A stretch of 64,000 nucleotides of DNA from Gemmatimonadota bacterium (GTDB lineage Bacteria > Gemmatimonadota > Gemmatimonadetes > Gemmatimonadales > GWC2-71-9), in the NCBI GenBank assembly GCA_029863245.1, contig JAOTVV010000017.1, positions 1-64,000 on the forward strand. Reading direction: 5' to 3'. A program made the translations under genes and the position numbers. Positions 1 through 7,641 of the stretch are shown in pieces. Position 1 is the stretch's first letter; each line of letters opens with the position of its first letter. The notes beneath the pieces are model-generated. The model searched no databases. It was not told the DNA's origin and saw only the letters and a program-made list of their open reading frames with translations.

Positions 1-641
1 GTCACGGTCTCCGCCGCGACGACGATCGGGTCGACGGTCTGGTGCGGTGCTGCCGCATGCCCACCGCGACCGGTGATCTCGATCGTGAAGTTGTCGACCG
101 ATGCGAAGACGGGACCTGGCGTGATCGCCACGGTTCCCGTCGGCAGATCGCTCCACAGGTGAATGCCGATTGCGGCATCGACCGCGGGGTTCTCCAGGGC
201 CCCGTCACGGATCATCGCCGCCGCGCCGGCTCCGCCCTCCTCGGCAGGCTGGAACACCAGCTTGACCGAGCCGGCGGGGGACGCCCGAGCGAGGCGTTCG
301 GCCACGGCGAGCCCAACAGCCATGTGCCCATCGTGTCCGCACGCGTGCATCACCCCAGGCGCGGTGGATCGAAACGGGAGGTCCGTCTCCTCGTTGACGG
401 GCAGCGCATCCATGTCGGCCCGGATCAGTACGGCGCGACCACCGTCTCCGGATTCCCGGATTCCCACCACGCCAGTGCGACCAACCCCGGTCCGGACGGT
501 GTAGCCGAGCTGCACGAGACGGTCAGCGATGTATGCCGCCGTTCGCTCCTCCTGGTATCCGAGCTCGGGGTAGCGGTGGAAGTGTCGTCGATCGGCAACC
601 AGCCGCTCGAGATCGATTGGCGGCAGTGAAGATTCCGTCAT
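1..641 (-). CDS. M20D-family amidohydrolase (hippurate/N-acyl amino acid hydrolase type), 3' part beyond window
   Basis: Metal-dependent amidase or carboxypeptidase that removes acyl groups from amino acids or peptides, probably in the cytoplasm because no signal peptide is visible. About 213 residues are present and the frame is open at the left edge. Family marks seen: RHFHRYPELGYQEE near residue 20, RADMDALPV near 75 (metal Asp), HACGHDGHMA near 100, FQPAEEGGAGA near 128 and GRGGHAAAPH near 188. The ATG at 641 overlaps the stop of endonuclease III as ATGA, so the two are probably co-translated. It is the last visible gene of a six-gene minus-strand operon. A second, secreted member of the family lies at 58064-59350. 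Confidence 0.9.
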   Translation of the reverse strand, partial: MTESSLPPIDLERLVADRRHFHRYPELGYQEERTAAYIADRLVQLGYTVRTGVGRTGVVGIRESGDGGRAVLIRADMDALPVNEETDLPFRSTAPGVMHACGHDGHMAVGLAVAERLARASPAGSVKLVFQPAEEGGAGAAAMIRDGALENPAVDAAIGIHLWSDLPTGTVAITPGPVFASVDNFTIEITGRGGHAAAPHQTVDPIVVAAETV

Positions 642-1297
642 TGTCCCGATGGGCAGAGGTCACTGACGGGACAGATCTCGCACTTGGGGCTCCTGGCCGT
701 GCAGATCTGCCGTCCGTGATGGATCAGGAGATGCGGGAAGAGCGTCCACTGCGCTTTGGGGACGATCTTCATGAGGTCGTGCTCGATCTTCACCGGATCG
801 GCCTTGTTGGTGAGCTTGAGCCGATTTGAGATCCTCTTGACGTGCGTGTCCACGACCACACCCTCGTCGATCCCGAAGGCGTTTCCGAGAACGACGTTGG
901 CCGTCTTGCGCCCTACGCCGGGTAGCGCGGTGAGCTCTGCCATCGAGGTTGGGACTTTGCCGCCGTGGCGCTCGACGAGCGCCTGGGCCATGCCGAGAAT
1001 CGACTTGGTCTTGTTCCGGAAGAAGCCCGTGGACTTGACCTCCTGCTCGAACTCCGCGGGGTTGGCGTTCGCGTAGTCATCGGCAGTCCGGTACTTCTTG
1101 AACAGATCCTTCGTCACCATGTTCACGCGCGCGTCCGTACACTGCGCACTCAAGATCGTGGCGACCAGGAGCTCCAGCGGATCGGTGTGCTCGAGCGCCG
1201 TGGCCGCCTTGGGGTACCGCTGTGACAGTTTCCGGATGATCGGCCGGATGCGATCCTTGGCGGTGGCCAGTGTCAGGCGGGGCCGGGTCCTGGGCAT
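638..1297 (-). CDS. nth: Endonuclease III (base-excision DNA glycosylase/AP lyase)
   Basis: Removes oxidised pyrimidines from DNA and cleaves the abasic site. The 219-residue length is normal for the family. The helix-hairpin-helix LPGVGRKTANVVLG near residues 126-140 carries the catalytic Lys, and VDTHVKRISNRL just after carries the catalytic Asp. The C-terminus holds the [4Fe-4S] loop as Cys199-X6-Cys206-X2-Cys209-X5-Cys215, the canonical spacing. The start shares one base with the stop of the upstream gene (TGATG) and the stop overlaps the M20D start (ATGA). Its place among peptidase genes does not suggest a special role. Confidence 0.97.
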   Translation of the reverse strand: MPRTRPRLTLATAKDRIRPIIRKLSQRYPKAATALEHTDPLELLVATILSAQCTDARVNMVTKDLFKKYRTADDYANANPAEFEQEVKSTGFFRNKTKSILGMAQALVERHGGKVPTSMAELTALPGVGRKTANVVLGNAFGIDEGVVVDTHVKRISNRLKLTNKADPVKIEHDLMKIVPKAQWTLFPHLLIHHGRQICTARSPKCEICPVSDLCPSGQ

Positions 1298-1956
1298 CAG
1301 CAGGTCGCGAGCGCGAGTCTCGTGAGGTACAACAGCTCACCCATCGTACTCACGGACTTGAGGCCGGCAGCCTCGCCCCCGTCCAGGGTCGGCGCGAACG
1401 GCGATGTGTTCACTTCGGGGTGGACCGTCACGAATTCCTCGGTAGAGACCGATATGGTGACCTGGCTGAATCCCGGCCGGTCGGCTCGAAGGCCGAGAAC
1501 CGCGAGCACAGAGATCTCCCGACCATTGTCCCCGGTGGCCATGAATATGCCGTCGAGCGGCTCATGCGGCTCGTCAGGACCGATGCGTGCCCAGAACCAG
1601 CGCTCGGGGAATAGGAGGTAGCAGGCGCCGTGGGGCACCTCTGGCATATCGCTGGGCGGGCTGCTGAGCACCGCGCTGAGCGCGTCACGCGCGATCTGGA
1701 TCACATGACTCCCGACATCCCAGAATCGATAGGTGACGAACAGTGCATTGAGGTACTCGGCTGCCGCTTCCGGATCCCGCTCGATGAGCGCCGGATGCTC
1801 CACCTCGCCGAGCAGGTGCTGTACGGACCGCAGCGCTACGAACTGAGATCGATCCGTAGTATCGCGCACCTCGGCCTTGGCGTCGCTGTGGATCTCGGGA
1901 AAGCGATCGGCTGAGAGAAGGCCGAACGCGTGCGTGAAGGCGTCGAGTCGGTTCAC
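1297..1956 (-). CDS. Hypothetical protein, 219 aa
   Basis: I do not recognise this family. The protein is soluble by composition, with no signal peptide or membrane segment. It starts MNRLDAFTHAFGLLSADRFP and has a helical N-terminal half, then a mixed half with aromatic patches (ERWFWARIG near 118, EFVTVHPEVNTSPFAP near 172). The gene overlaps both neighbours by 1-4 bp, inside an operon with a hydrolase upstream and nth downstream. The tight coupling supports real translation. No functional inference is made. Confidence 0.75.
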   Translation of the reverse strand: MNRLDAFTHAFGLLSADRFPEIHSDAKAEVRDTTDRSQFVALRSVQHLLGEVEHPALIERDPEAAAEYLNALFVTYRFWDVGSHVIQIARDALSAVLSSPPSDMPEVPHGACYLLFPERWFWARIGPDEPHEPLDGIFMATGDNGREISVLAVLGLRADRPGFSQVTISVSTEEFVTVHPEVNTSPFAPTLDGGEAAGLKSVSTMGELLYLTRLALATC

Positions 1957-2819
1957 CGGTCTCGCGGGAGGAAGTCATCGAGCGTTCGAAGGAACGTCTC
2001 GAATTCTTCCACATGTGGCACGTGGCCCGAATCCTCCAGCACTTCGATCCGCGCGTCGCACAGCAAGGTCGCGACCCGTTCCGCTGCCTCCAGTGGAATG
2101 GGATCATGACGCCCGTGAATGATCAGGGCCGGGATACAGAGCTCTGCCAGCTCGTCGAGTTCTGCGCGGAGATCGGAGTTCGCGATGCTGTCCCACACTG
2201 CCTCCTGGGTCCGGCCGGTCACTCGAAACGGTGTGAGATCCCGGGCACGCTCCGGATCCTTGAAGTATCCTGCCACGGCCAACTCGAACGCCCGTTTCTG
2301 ATAGGCGGCCGGATCGCGATGGCGCAAGCCGGATCGCCGCAGCTCCTCGCGGCGTTGCATGACCACCGGCTGGGCCTGCCGTTCCGCAAACCGAGCCTGG
2401 AACTCTCGCCGTTGCTCGGCGTCGAGGGGTGCCGGTGCCACCAGCGCCAGCCGACCCACCTGCTCGGGGTAGGTGGCCGCGTAGAGCAAGGCCAGGGCCC
2501 CTCCCCACGAGTATCCGAGCAGCGTCGCGGGCCCGAGCGACCAGTGATCGATGAGGGCGTTCAGGTCTTCCACGTGCTCGCGCCAGCCTGCGGGTACGTC
2601 CCGGCTGATGGGTGACCGGCCGCCGCCGCGCTGGTCGTAATAGCGGAGGCGCCGGCCGCGAGCCAAGGCGTCAAATTGCGGGAGTAGGTAGTCGTGGTGT
2701 GCGCCGGGTCCGCCGTGCAAGACGACCACGTCCGGACCGTTCCCGATGATCCGGGCGTAGAGGGTCACGCCGTTGACGGAGATCCGTTCTTCGATGGGAA
2801 GTGGCGGCGCGTCCGTCAC
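1953..2819 (-). CDS. Alpha/beta-hydrolase, proline iminopeptidase-like
   Basis: Serine hydrolase of the alpha/beta fold, closest in motif style to prolyl aminopeptidases and related hydrolases. Seen: the oxyanion-hole motif HGGPG at 35-39, YYDQRGGGRS near 60-69, the nucleophile elbow GYSWGG with Ser104, an Asp in HGRHD (Asp239) and His266 in DSGHVPH, which completes the triad. Length is 288 aa. No export signal is visible, so it is probably cytoplasmic and acts on short peptides or esters. It starts with GTG overlapping the GAF gene's stop (GTGA). Peptidase neighbours fit a peptide-degrading role, but the substrate cannot be read from sequence. Confidence 0.88.
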   Translation of the reverse strand: MTDAPPLPIEERISVNGVTLYARIIGNGPDVVVLHGGPGAHHDYLLPQFDALARGRRLRYYDQRGGGRSPISRDVPAGWREHVEDLNALIDHWSLGPATLLGYSWGGALALLYAATYPEQVGRLALVAPAPLDAEQRREFQARFAERQAQPVVMQRREELRRSGLRHRDPAAYQKRAFELAVAGYFKDPERARDLTPFRVTGRTQEAVWDSIANSDLRAELDELAELCIPALIIHGRHDPIPLEAAERVATLLCDARIEVLEDSGHVPHVEEFETFLRTLDDFLPRDR

Positions 2820-3277
2820 AGGAGAACCGCAAGCGCGTCAGCGACCTCCCGAACAGCGCTTTCTTCCGCTTGGGAGAAGCCCTGCGGCACGTCACTGTCG
2901 ATGTCGATTTGTCCCAGGATCTCCTGATGCCGCCGGATGAGCACCACCAGCTCGGACTTCGTCTCGACACTGCACGCGAGATACCCGGCTGCCTGACTCA
3001 CGTCAGGAACATTGAGGTCGCGCATCTCGGCGACGGCCTTGCCGCAGATCCCGACGCCGACCGGAATGCTCCTATGCTCGGTGGGACGACCCTCGAAGGC
3101 CTCGAGCTCGAGCATGTCGCCGTGCACCATATAGAGGTAAACGCCGGTGTACGGGGAGCCCGCCTCGTGCATTGCGGTCGCCACGAGCCGCAGCAGTTCC
3201 TGCCGGGAGGCATCTCTGCAGAACGCGCCCTGCAATGCGCGAACGATCGGTTCCGGTTTGAGGACGGGCTCCGACAC
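2816..3277 (-). CDS. GAF-domain protein, free-methionine-(R)-sulfoxide-reductase-like
   Basis: A single small GAF domain of 153 aa. The segment from GVGICGKAVAEMRDLNVPD to AAGYLACSVETKSELVVLI matches the pattern of fRMsr enzymes, which reduce free methionine-R-sulfoxide. Two Cys are seen at the expected places (GICG and YLACS), and the closing QIDIDSDVPQGFSQAEE also fits. A third Cys typical of some members is not clear, so a ligand-binding GAF protein without reductase activity is possible. The start is GTG, two bases after the upstream M28 peptidase stop, in the same operon. Confidence 0.75.
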   Translation of the reverse strand: MSEPVLKPEPIVRALQGAFCRDASRQELLRLVATAMHEAGSPYTGVYLYMVHGDMLELEAFEGRPTEHRSIPVGVGICGKAVAEMRDLNVPDVSQAAGYLACSVETKSELVVLIRRHQEILGQIDIDSDVPQGFSQAEESAVREVADALAVLL

Positions 3278-3278
3278 G

Positions 3279-4556
3279 CTACTTCAGCGTTGCGATCGTC
3301 TCCTTGCGCTCACCGTCGCGCAGGAAGACGATGGTCACGGTATCGCCGGTCTTGTACGTCGTCAGGGCCTTTTGGAGCCCGTAGATGTCCTTGACCTCGA
3401 CATCGCCGATGCGCAGAACCACATCGCCGGCTTTGAGCCCGGCCTCGTCGGCCGCCGTGCCGGCGCGCACCGCCTGAACCCGCATGCCTTCCCCGGGGGT
3501 GACCATGTCCGGCACCGTTCCCAGCGACGCGCGAGGTCCTGCCGTTCGCTCCGGCCGTGAGACGGCAACGTAGGTCATCCGCTCCGTCTGGGTCGCCATC
3601 GCCCAGACGAGGTCGGAGGCAAGGGCCACGATTTCGACTATGCCGTCGACGTTGATCTTCTCCCAATCGTCCGCCGGTGTGTGGTAGTCGGCATGCAGAT
3701 TGGTGTAGAAGTGGAGGACCGGCGTCTCCTTGCCGTAGAACACGGCATGGTCGCTGCTGCCCCAGGGGTCGTCCTGTTTCACGAGATTGAGACGGTAGCG
3801 GGCATTCGTGGACTCCAACAGCGGCACCAACTCGGGCGCCGACCCGGTACCGCCCACGATGACGCTGTCCCCGCTCATCCGCCCTACCATGTCGAAGTTC
3901 ACCATCGCAATGGCGGAGTCGGTGGGCAGCGTGGGGTGCTCGACGTAGTACATCGCGCCGATCGTCCCGAGCTCTTCCGCAGTGAATGCCACGAACACGA
4001 CGGTCCGGTGGGTAGGGGTCTGCCGCCGAGCGAGGTTGCGGGCCGTCTCGAGCAGGGCGGTCGTGCCGGAGGCGTTGTCGTCAGCCCCGTTGTGAACGAC
4101 GTTGATGCCGGTCGTGTCACGGCTGAAACCGATATACCCCCTCGTCCCGAGCCCCAGATGATCGTAGTGGGCGCCGATCACCACGACTTGGCTCGCCAGA
4201 TGACCACGGCCCGGGAGAACCCCGATCACGTTCTTCACGCGCTCGCCACCCAGTTGAGTGTGGGCGAGGGCTGGAGAGCGCGGGTCCAACTCGAACGGCT
4301 GGAAATAGCCGTCGGTCCCACCCGGCCGAAGCCCGATGTCCTGGAACGCTCGGGCGATGTAGGCCGCCGCCTGCTCGAGGCCCTGGGTGCCAACCCCGCG
4401 TCCCTCCCGAGCGTCGTCGGCGAGAAACTGGAGGTCGGCGCTGATTCTGGCAGCGGCGTCGCGCTCGGGACTGACGGCCGTCTGCGCCGTTGTCCCGCAC
4501 GCCACCAGGGGGAGTCCCACGACTACCGCAACAGCGATGGCTCTGAATCTTGTCAT
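3279..4556 (-). CDS. M28-family zinc aminopeptidase with C-terminal PDZ domain, lipoprotein
   Basis: Exported di-zinc aminopeptidase, about 425 aa. The start at 4556 gives a lipoprotein signal, MTRFRAIAVAVVVGLPLVAC, with lipobox LVAC. An upstream in-frame extension to 4850 lacks any such logic and is rejected. M28 ligands are seen: HYDHLG, GADDNASG, the AEELG catalytic Glu pair, NFDMVGRM and the final His in HADYHTPADDW. The last about 80 residues form a PDZ domain (GLKAGDVVLRIGDVEVKD), common in M28 aminopeptidases. It is the first gene of the minus-strand operon and diverges from the ECF transporter across about 100 bp. Predicted location is a membrane-anchored periplasmic lipoprotein. Confidence 0.93.
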   Translation of the reverse strand: MTRFRAIAVAVVVGLPLVACGTTAQTAVSPERDAAARISADLQFLADDAREGRGVGTQGLEQAAAYIARAFQDIGLRPGGTDGYFQPFELDPRSPALAHTQLGGERVKNVIGVLPGRGHLASQVVVIGAHYDHLGLGTRGYIGFSRDTTGINVVHNGADDNASGTTALLETARNLARRQTPTHRTVVFVAFTAEELGTIGAMYYVEHPTLPTDSAIAMVNFDMVGRMSGDSVIVGGTGSAPELVPLLESTNARYRLNLVKQDDPWGSSDHAVFYGKETPVLHFYTNLHADYHTPADDWEKINVDGIVEIVALASDLVWAMATQTERMTYVAVSRPERTAGPRASLGTVPDMVTPGEGMRVQAVRAGTAADEAGLKAGDVVLRIGDVEVKDIYGLQKALTTYKTGDTVTIVFLRDGERKETIATLK

Positions 4557-4659
4557 TGATGGCTTCCGCGTGTTCTGAGAATTCTCGGCGATCCCAGGAT
4601 CCACCGCCCTCCCGCACCCGGCCACGACGGTATTATTCTGCGACCCCAATACTAACAGG

Positions 4660-5244
4660 ATGATCCCACTGTCGTCTCGCCTTCTCGCACTCATCCCACT
4701 CGCCGTGGGCATCAATCTGGCGATGGGGAAGTTCGCTGCCGCGCTCTCGCTGCCGCTCTTCCTCGATACCGTTGGTACGGTTCTCGTGGCCACGCTCGCG
4801 GGTCCTTGGGCGGCGGTCGCGACCGGCGTCGTCTCGCAGGTCGCCTTCACGGTCCTCGACGGGAAGCTGATGTGGATGGCCTTTTTGCCCGTCCAGCTCG
4901 GCGTGGCGCTCTACGCCGGGCTGGCGGCCCGACGGGGGGCCTTCGCCTCGCCGTGGCGAGCGGCCACGGCCGGACTGGTGTTGGGTCTCATCGCGGCCAC
5001 GCTCTCGTGGCCCATTGCGTTCCTCCTGTTCGGTGGAGTTACGGCCGGTGGGGTGACCGTGGTGACGACGCTGCTCACCGCGCTTGGGGTCCCGCTCAAG
5101 TGGGCAGTGTACGGGGCCAGTCTGAGCAATGACCTCCTGGACAAGTGCGTCACGTTTCTGTTGGTGCACGTGGTGTTGATCTCGCTTCCCAAGCGCCTGT
5201 CGGCCCGATTCCCTGCCGCCGACCTGGCACGCGGCCGCGCATGA
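4660..5244 (+). CDS. ECF transporter substrate-binding S component
   Basis: Small, very hydrophobic membrane protein (194 aa, about six predicted helices) in the first position of an S-T-A-A' operon. Such proteins bind a vitamin or related micronutrient with high affinity and hand it to the energising module. The N-terminal stretch GINLAMGKFAAALSLPLFLD and the Ala/Gly-rich VATGVVSQVAF resemble S components generally. I cannot assign the substrate: no riboswitch or biosynthetic gene is adjacent. Its stop overlaps the EcfT start as ATGA at 5241, indicating a dedicated (group I) transporter. Confidence 0.85.
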   Translation: MIPLSSRLLALIPLAVGINLAMGKFAAALSLPLFLDTVGTVLVATLAGPWAAVATGVVSQVAFTVLDGKLMWMAFLPVQLGVALYAGLAARRGAFASPWRAATAGLVLGLIAATLSWPIAFLLFGGVTAGGVTVVTTLLTALGVPLKWAVYGASLSNDLLDKCVTFLLVHVVLISLPKRLSARFPAADLARGRA

Positions 5245-5951
5245 CCCTCGGGTACCGTCCCGGTACGGGCGTTCTCCACCGCGCACATCCGTTCACCGTT
5301 CTGGCGCTGGCCGGCACCGTTGCCGTGCTGGCGTTCACCCTTTCGGCACCACTCGGGCCGATGCTGCTCACCGCGGGCTTGGTCGCGATTGCCGTGGCCG
5401 CCCGCGTGTCAAGAACCCTCCTCACCGCGCTGGCGTTTGCCGCTCCGTTTTGGGTCTTTCTCGTCTTGATCCATGTCGTCTTCGGTGATAGCCCCGATAG
5501 AGCGGTGACGGTTGGAAGTCAGATTTCGGCGGTGCTCGTCGTGTTCCTCATGACCTTGGCGGCAGTCCATCCCGGCCGATTGGTGGATGCGTTGCTCGAG
5601 CGTGGCGTGCCGTTTCACGTGGCGTATCTGCTGGTTGCCACGCTCCAGTCGGTGCCGGAGCTCCAGCGACGGGCCTCGGCGATACTCGATGCCCAGCGGT
5701 GTCGCGGACTGCGGGTGCGGGGATCGGTGTGGGGACGTGTTCGATCGGTGGTGCCGTTGGCCGTCCCCCTGGTGTTGGGGGCGCTCGGCGAAGTCGACGA
5801 TCGTGCGCTCGCCTTGGAGGCGCGAGGCGCGGCCTCGGGCCTCCGGCGCACCCCGCTCGACCCGCCCCACGACCGGCTGGCCGAACGAGTGACACGGTGG
5901 GCCCTGCTCGGCTCCGTGTTGGGGACCATCGCCTGGCGGATCGTCGCATGA
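5241..5951 (+). CDS. ecfT: ECF transporter transmembrane coupling protein EcfT
   Basis: Integral membrane protein of 236 aa that couples the ATPases to the S component. Hydrophobic helices fill the N-terminal two thirds. The cytoplasmic coupling helices carry the two Ala-Arg-Gly-like motifs typical of EcfT: AQRCRGLRVRG near residue 153 and LEARGAASG near 195. In the first one the Ala is replaced by Cys (CRG). The ATG start at 5241 is chosen because it overlaps the S-component stop; a longer frame upstream lies inside the S gene. It overlaps the next gene at 5948 (ATGA). Confidence 0.9.
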   Translation: MTLGYRPGTGVLHRAHPFTVLALAGTVAVLAFTLSAPLGPMLLTAGLVAIAVAARVSRTLLTALAFAAPFWVFLVLIHVVFGDSPDRAVTVGSQISAVLVVFLMTLAAVHPGRLVDALLERGVPFHVAYLLVATLQSVPELQRRASAILDAQRCRGLRVRGSVWGRVRSVVPLAVPLVLGALGEVDDRALALEARGAASGLRRTPLDPPHDRLAERVTRWALLGSVLGTIAWRIVA

Positions 5952-6766
5952 CCGTTGCGTTGGACGGGGTGCGATACCGGTACCCGGCCGGCGATAGCGA
6001 CGCGCTGCGTGACGTGACGCTGGCATTCGGGGCGGGGGAGGTCACGCTCGTCACCGGACGGCTCGGGGCCGGATGCAGCACTCTCCTGCTTGTGGCAGCG
6101 GGGCTCGCTCCCCACGTCACCGGTGGCGCTCGTAGCGGGTCGGTCACGACTCTGGGCGTGGATCCGGCATCCGACAAAGGTCGTCGGAAGGTCGCTGGTC
6201 GCATCGGGCTCCTCCTGCCGACACCGTGGACCCAGCTCTCGGGCATGTCTTACACGGTGAGAGAAGAAGTCGCCTTCGGGCCGGCCAATCTGGGGTGGCC
6301 TCGCGACCGGATCGGGCGGGCGGTAAGTGGAGCGATGGCGCTCGTCGGGATCGAACACTTGGCCGATCGGGATCCGCGCACCCTCTCCGGCGGCGAGTTG
6401 CAGCGCGTCATGCTTGCCGGGATCACGGCCATGGATCCCGAGGTGCTGTTGTTGGACGAGCCGACCCTCGAGCTGGATCCCGAGGGGGCTCGCATGGTGT
6501 ACCGACTGCTTCCCGCGCTGGCGCGAGAGAAGACGGTGGTCCTGGCCACTACCGACGTCGACCGGGCCGTGGAGGTGGTGACCCGCGTGGTGCTCCTCGA
6601 TCGGGGATCGGTGACGGCCGATGGCACGCCGGACGATGTATTGGGGACCGACAGAGCGGTGGCGCTGGGATGCAGCACCACCATTGCCGAGATCGTTCGG
6701 GTAGCGGGGCACGCCGCGCCGTTTCCGCTGACGGTTCGTGCTGCGGTACGACGGTTCGCTCGGTGA
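5948..6766 (+). CDS. ecfA1: ECF transporter ATPase 1, degenerate Walker A / Q-loop / H-loop
   Basis: ABC ATPase of 272 aa, first of a heterodimeric pair. Walker A reads GRLGAGCST (37-45): the invariant Lys is Cys43. The Q-loop Gln position is Pro91 (LLLPTPW) and the switch His position is Thr202 (VLATTDVD). In contrast the signature LSGGE (146-150) and Walker B LLLDEPT with Glu171 are intact. In an ABC heterodimer this subunit would give a poor ATP site of its own but a good signature motif to its partner, ATPase 2, which shows the mirror-image pattern. The start overlaps the ecfT stop (ATGA). This is not a pseudogene: the frame is clean and the changes follow functional motifs. Confidence 0.92.
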   Translation: MTVALDGVRYRYPAGDSDALRDVTLAFGAGEVTLVTGRLGAGCSTLLLVAAGLAPHVTGGARSGSVTTLGVDPASDKGRRKVAGRIGLLLPTPWTQLSGMSYTVREEVAFGPANLGWPRDRIGRAVSGAMALVGIEHLADRDPRTLSGGELQRVMLAGITAMDPEVLLLDEPTLELDPEGARMVYRLLPALAREKTVVLATTDVDRAVEVVTRVVLLDRGSVTADGTPDDVLGTDRAVALGCSTTIAEIVRVAGHAAPFPLTVRAAVRRFAR

Positions 6767-7581
6767 GCGCGCTCCGGTTCGAGCGAGTCTGGTTCCGATA
6801 CGGGGGAAACCCCGTGTTGCGGGACCTGTCGTTCGACATCCGCGCGGGCGAGGCGGTGGCGCTGCTCGGGCGGAATGGGGCAGGCAAGACCACCCTGACC
6901 AAGCTCGTCGTGGCCCTGTTGCATCCGGAGCGCGGGTACGTCAGGGTCGGTGATCGCACCACCGAAGGTCGCGTGCCAGAGCAAATGGCCCACCAGGTCG
7001 CGTATGTGTTCCAACATCCGGACCAGCAACTCTTTGCCCGCACGGTATGGGCCGAGGTCGCGTACGCGCCGAAGCAACTTCATCGTGATTCGCCGGGTGT
7101 GGAGCGAGCTGTCGGCGAGGCGCTCGAGCGGGTGGGATTGGATGCGATGCGCGACGAGCACCCGTACGATCTCCCATCTGCCCAGCGGAAGCTCGTGACG
7201 CTGGCCGCCGCCATTGCCCAGCGACCCAGGGTGTTGGTGCTCGACGAACCCACGCAGGGCTTAGATCGCGCGGGTGCCCGTCGCGTGGCGGACATTGTCC
7301 GCCGGATCAAGGACGAACGTGTCGCGGTGCTCGCCGTGACGCACGACGTCACCTTCATGGCCGAGGCGTTGGAGCGCGCGCTGGTGCTGGCTGACGGGCG
7401 GATTGCGTTCGATGGTCCGGCGGCAGACTTGGTGGGTGACGAGGGCCGCGCCTCGGACTTGGGGCTCGACGTTCCACCAGCGGCTCAGCTGTCGGCAGCG
7501 CTGGGCCTTCCGCATCGCCCACTCCGCGCGGCCGAGGTCGCGGCAGCACTGGCGCAGGACCTCGACGCCAACCGTACCTGA
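6763..7581 (+). CDS. ecfA2: ECF transporter ATPase 2, intact Walker A but degenerate signature
   Basis: ABC ATPase of 272 aa. Walker A GRNGAGKTT (36-44, Lys42), Q-loop FQHPDQQ (Gln84), Walker B LVLDEPT (Glu162) and switch His194 (AVTHD) are intact. The signature motif, normally LSGGQ, reads LPSAQ (137-141). With ATPase 1 this predicts one fully canonical composite ATP site (this Walker A with LSGGE of ATPase 1) and one fully degenerate site. It starts with GTG at 6763, overlapping the ATPase 1 stop as GTGA. A longer frame upstream only shadows ATPase 1. It is the last gene of the S-T-A-A' operon. Confidence 0.92.
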   Translation: MSALRFERVWFRYGGNPVLRDLSFDIRAGEAVALLGRNGAGKTTLTKLVVALLHPERGYVRVGDRTTEGRVPEQMAHQVAYVFQHPDQQLFARTVWAEVAYAPKQLHRDSPGVERAVGEALERVGLDAMRDEHPYDLPSAQRKLVTLAAAIAQRPRVLVLDEPTQGLDRAGARRVADIVRRIKDERVAVLAVTHDVTFMAEALERALVLADGRIAFDGPAADLVGDEGRASDLGLDVPPAAQLSAALGLPHRPLRAAEVAAALAQDLDANRT

Positions 7582-7603
7582 CGCTGTTTCACGGCCGGTT
7601 GTG

Positions 7604-7632
7604 TTGCCGCCCCTCCTGGCGGCCCGTATCTT
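7604..7632 (+). promoter_or_regulatory. Predicted sigma70-type promoter of the HEAT-repeat gene
   Basis: TTGCCG, 17-bp spacer, TATCTT. The predicted start of transcription lies only a few bases before the ATG at 7642, so the mRNA would be nearly leaderless. No ribosome binding site precedes that ATG, which agrees. Confidence 0.55.
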
Positions 7633-7641
7633 GGAACACGT

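Noticed and set aside
4557-4850. N-terminal extension of the M28 peptidase to 4850
   Set aside because: It would overlap the divergent ECF S gene and bury the lipoprotein signal that begins at 4556.
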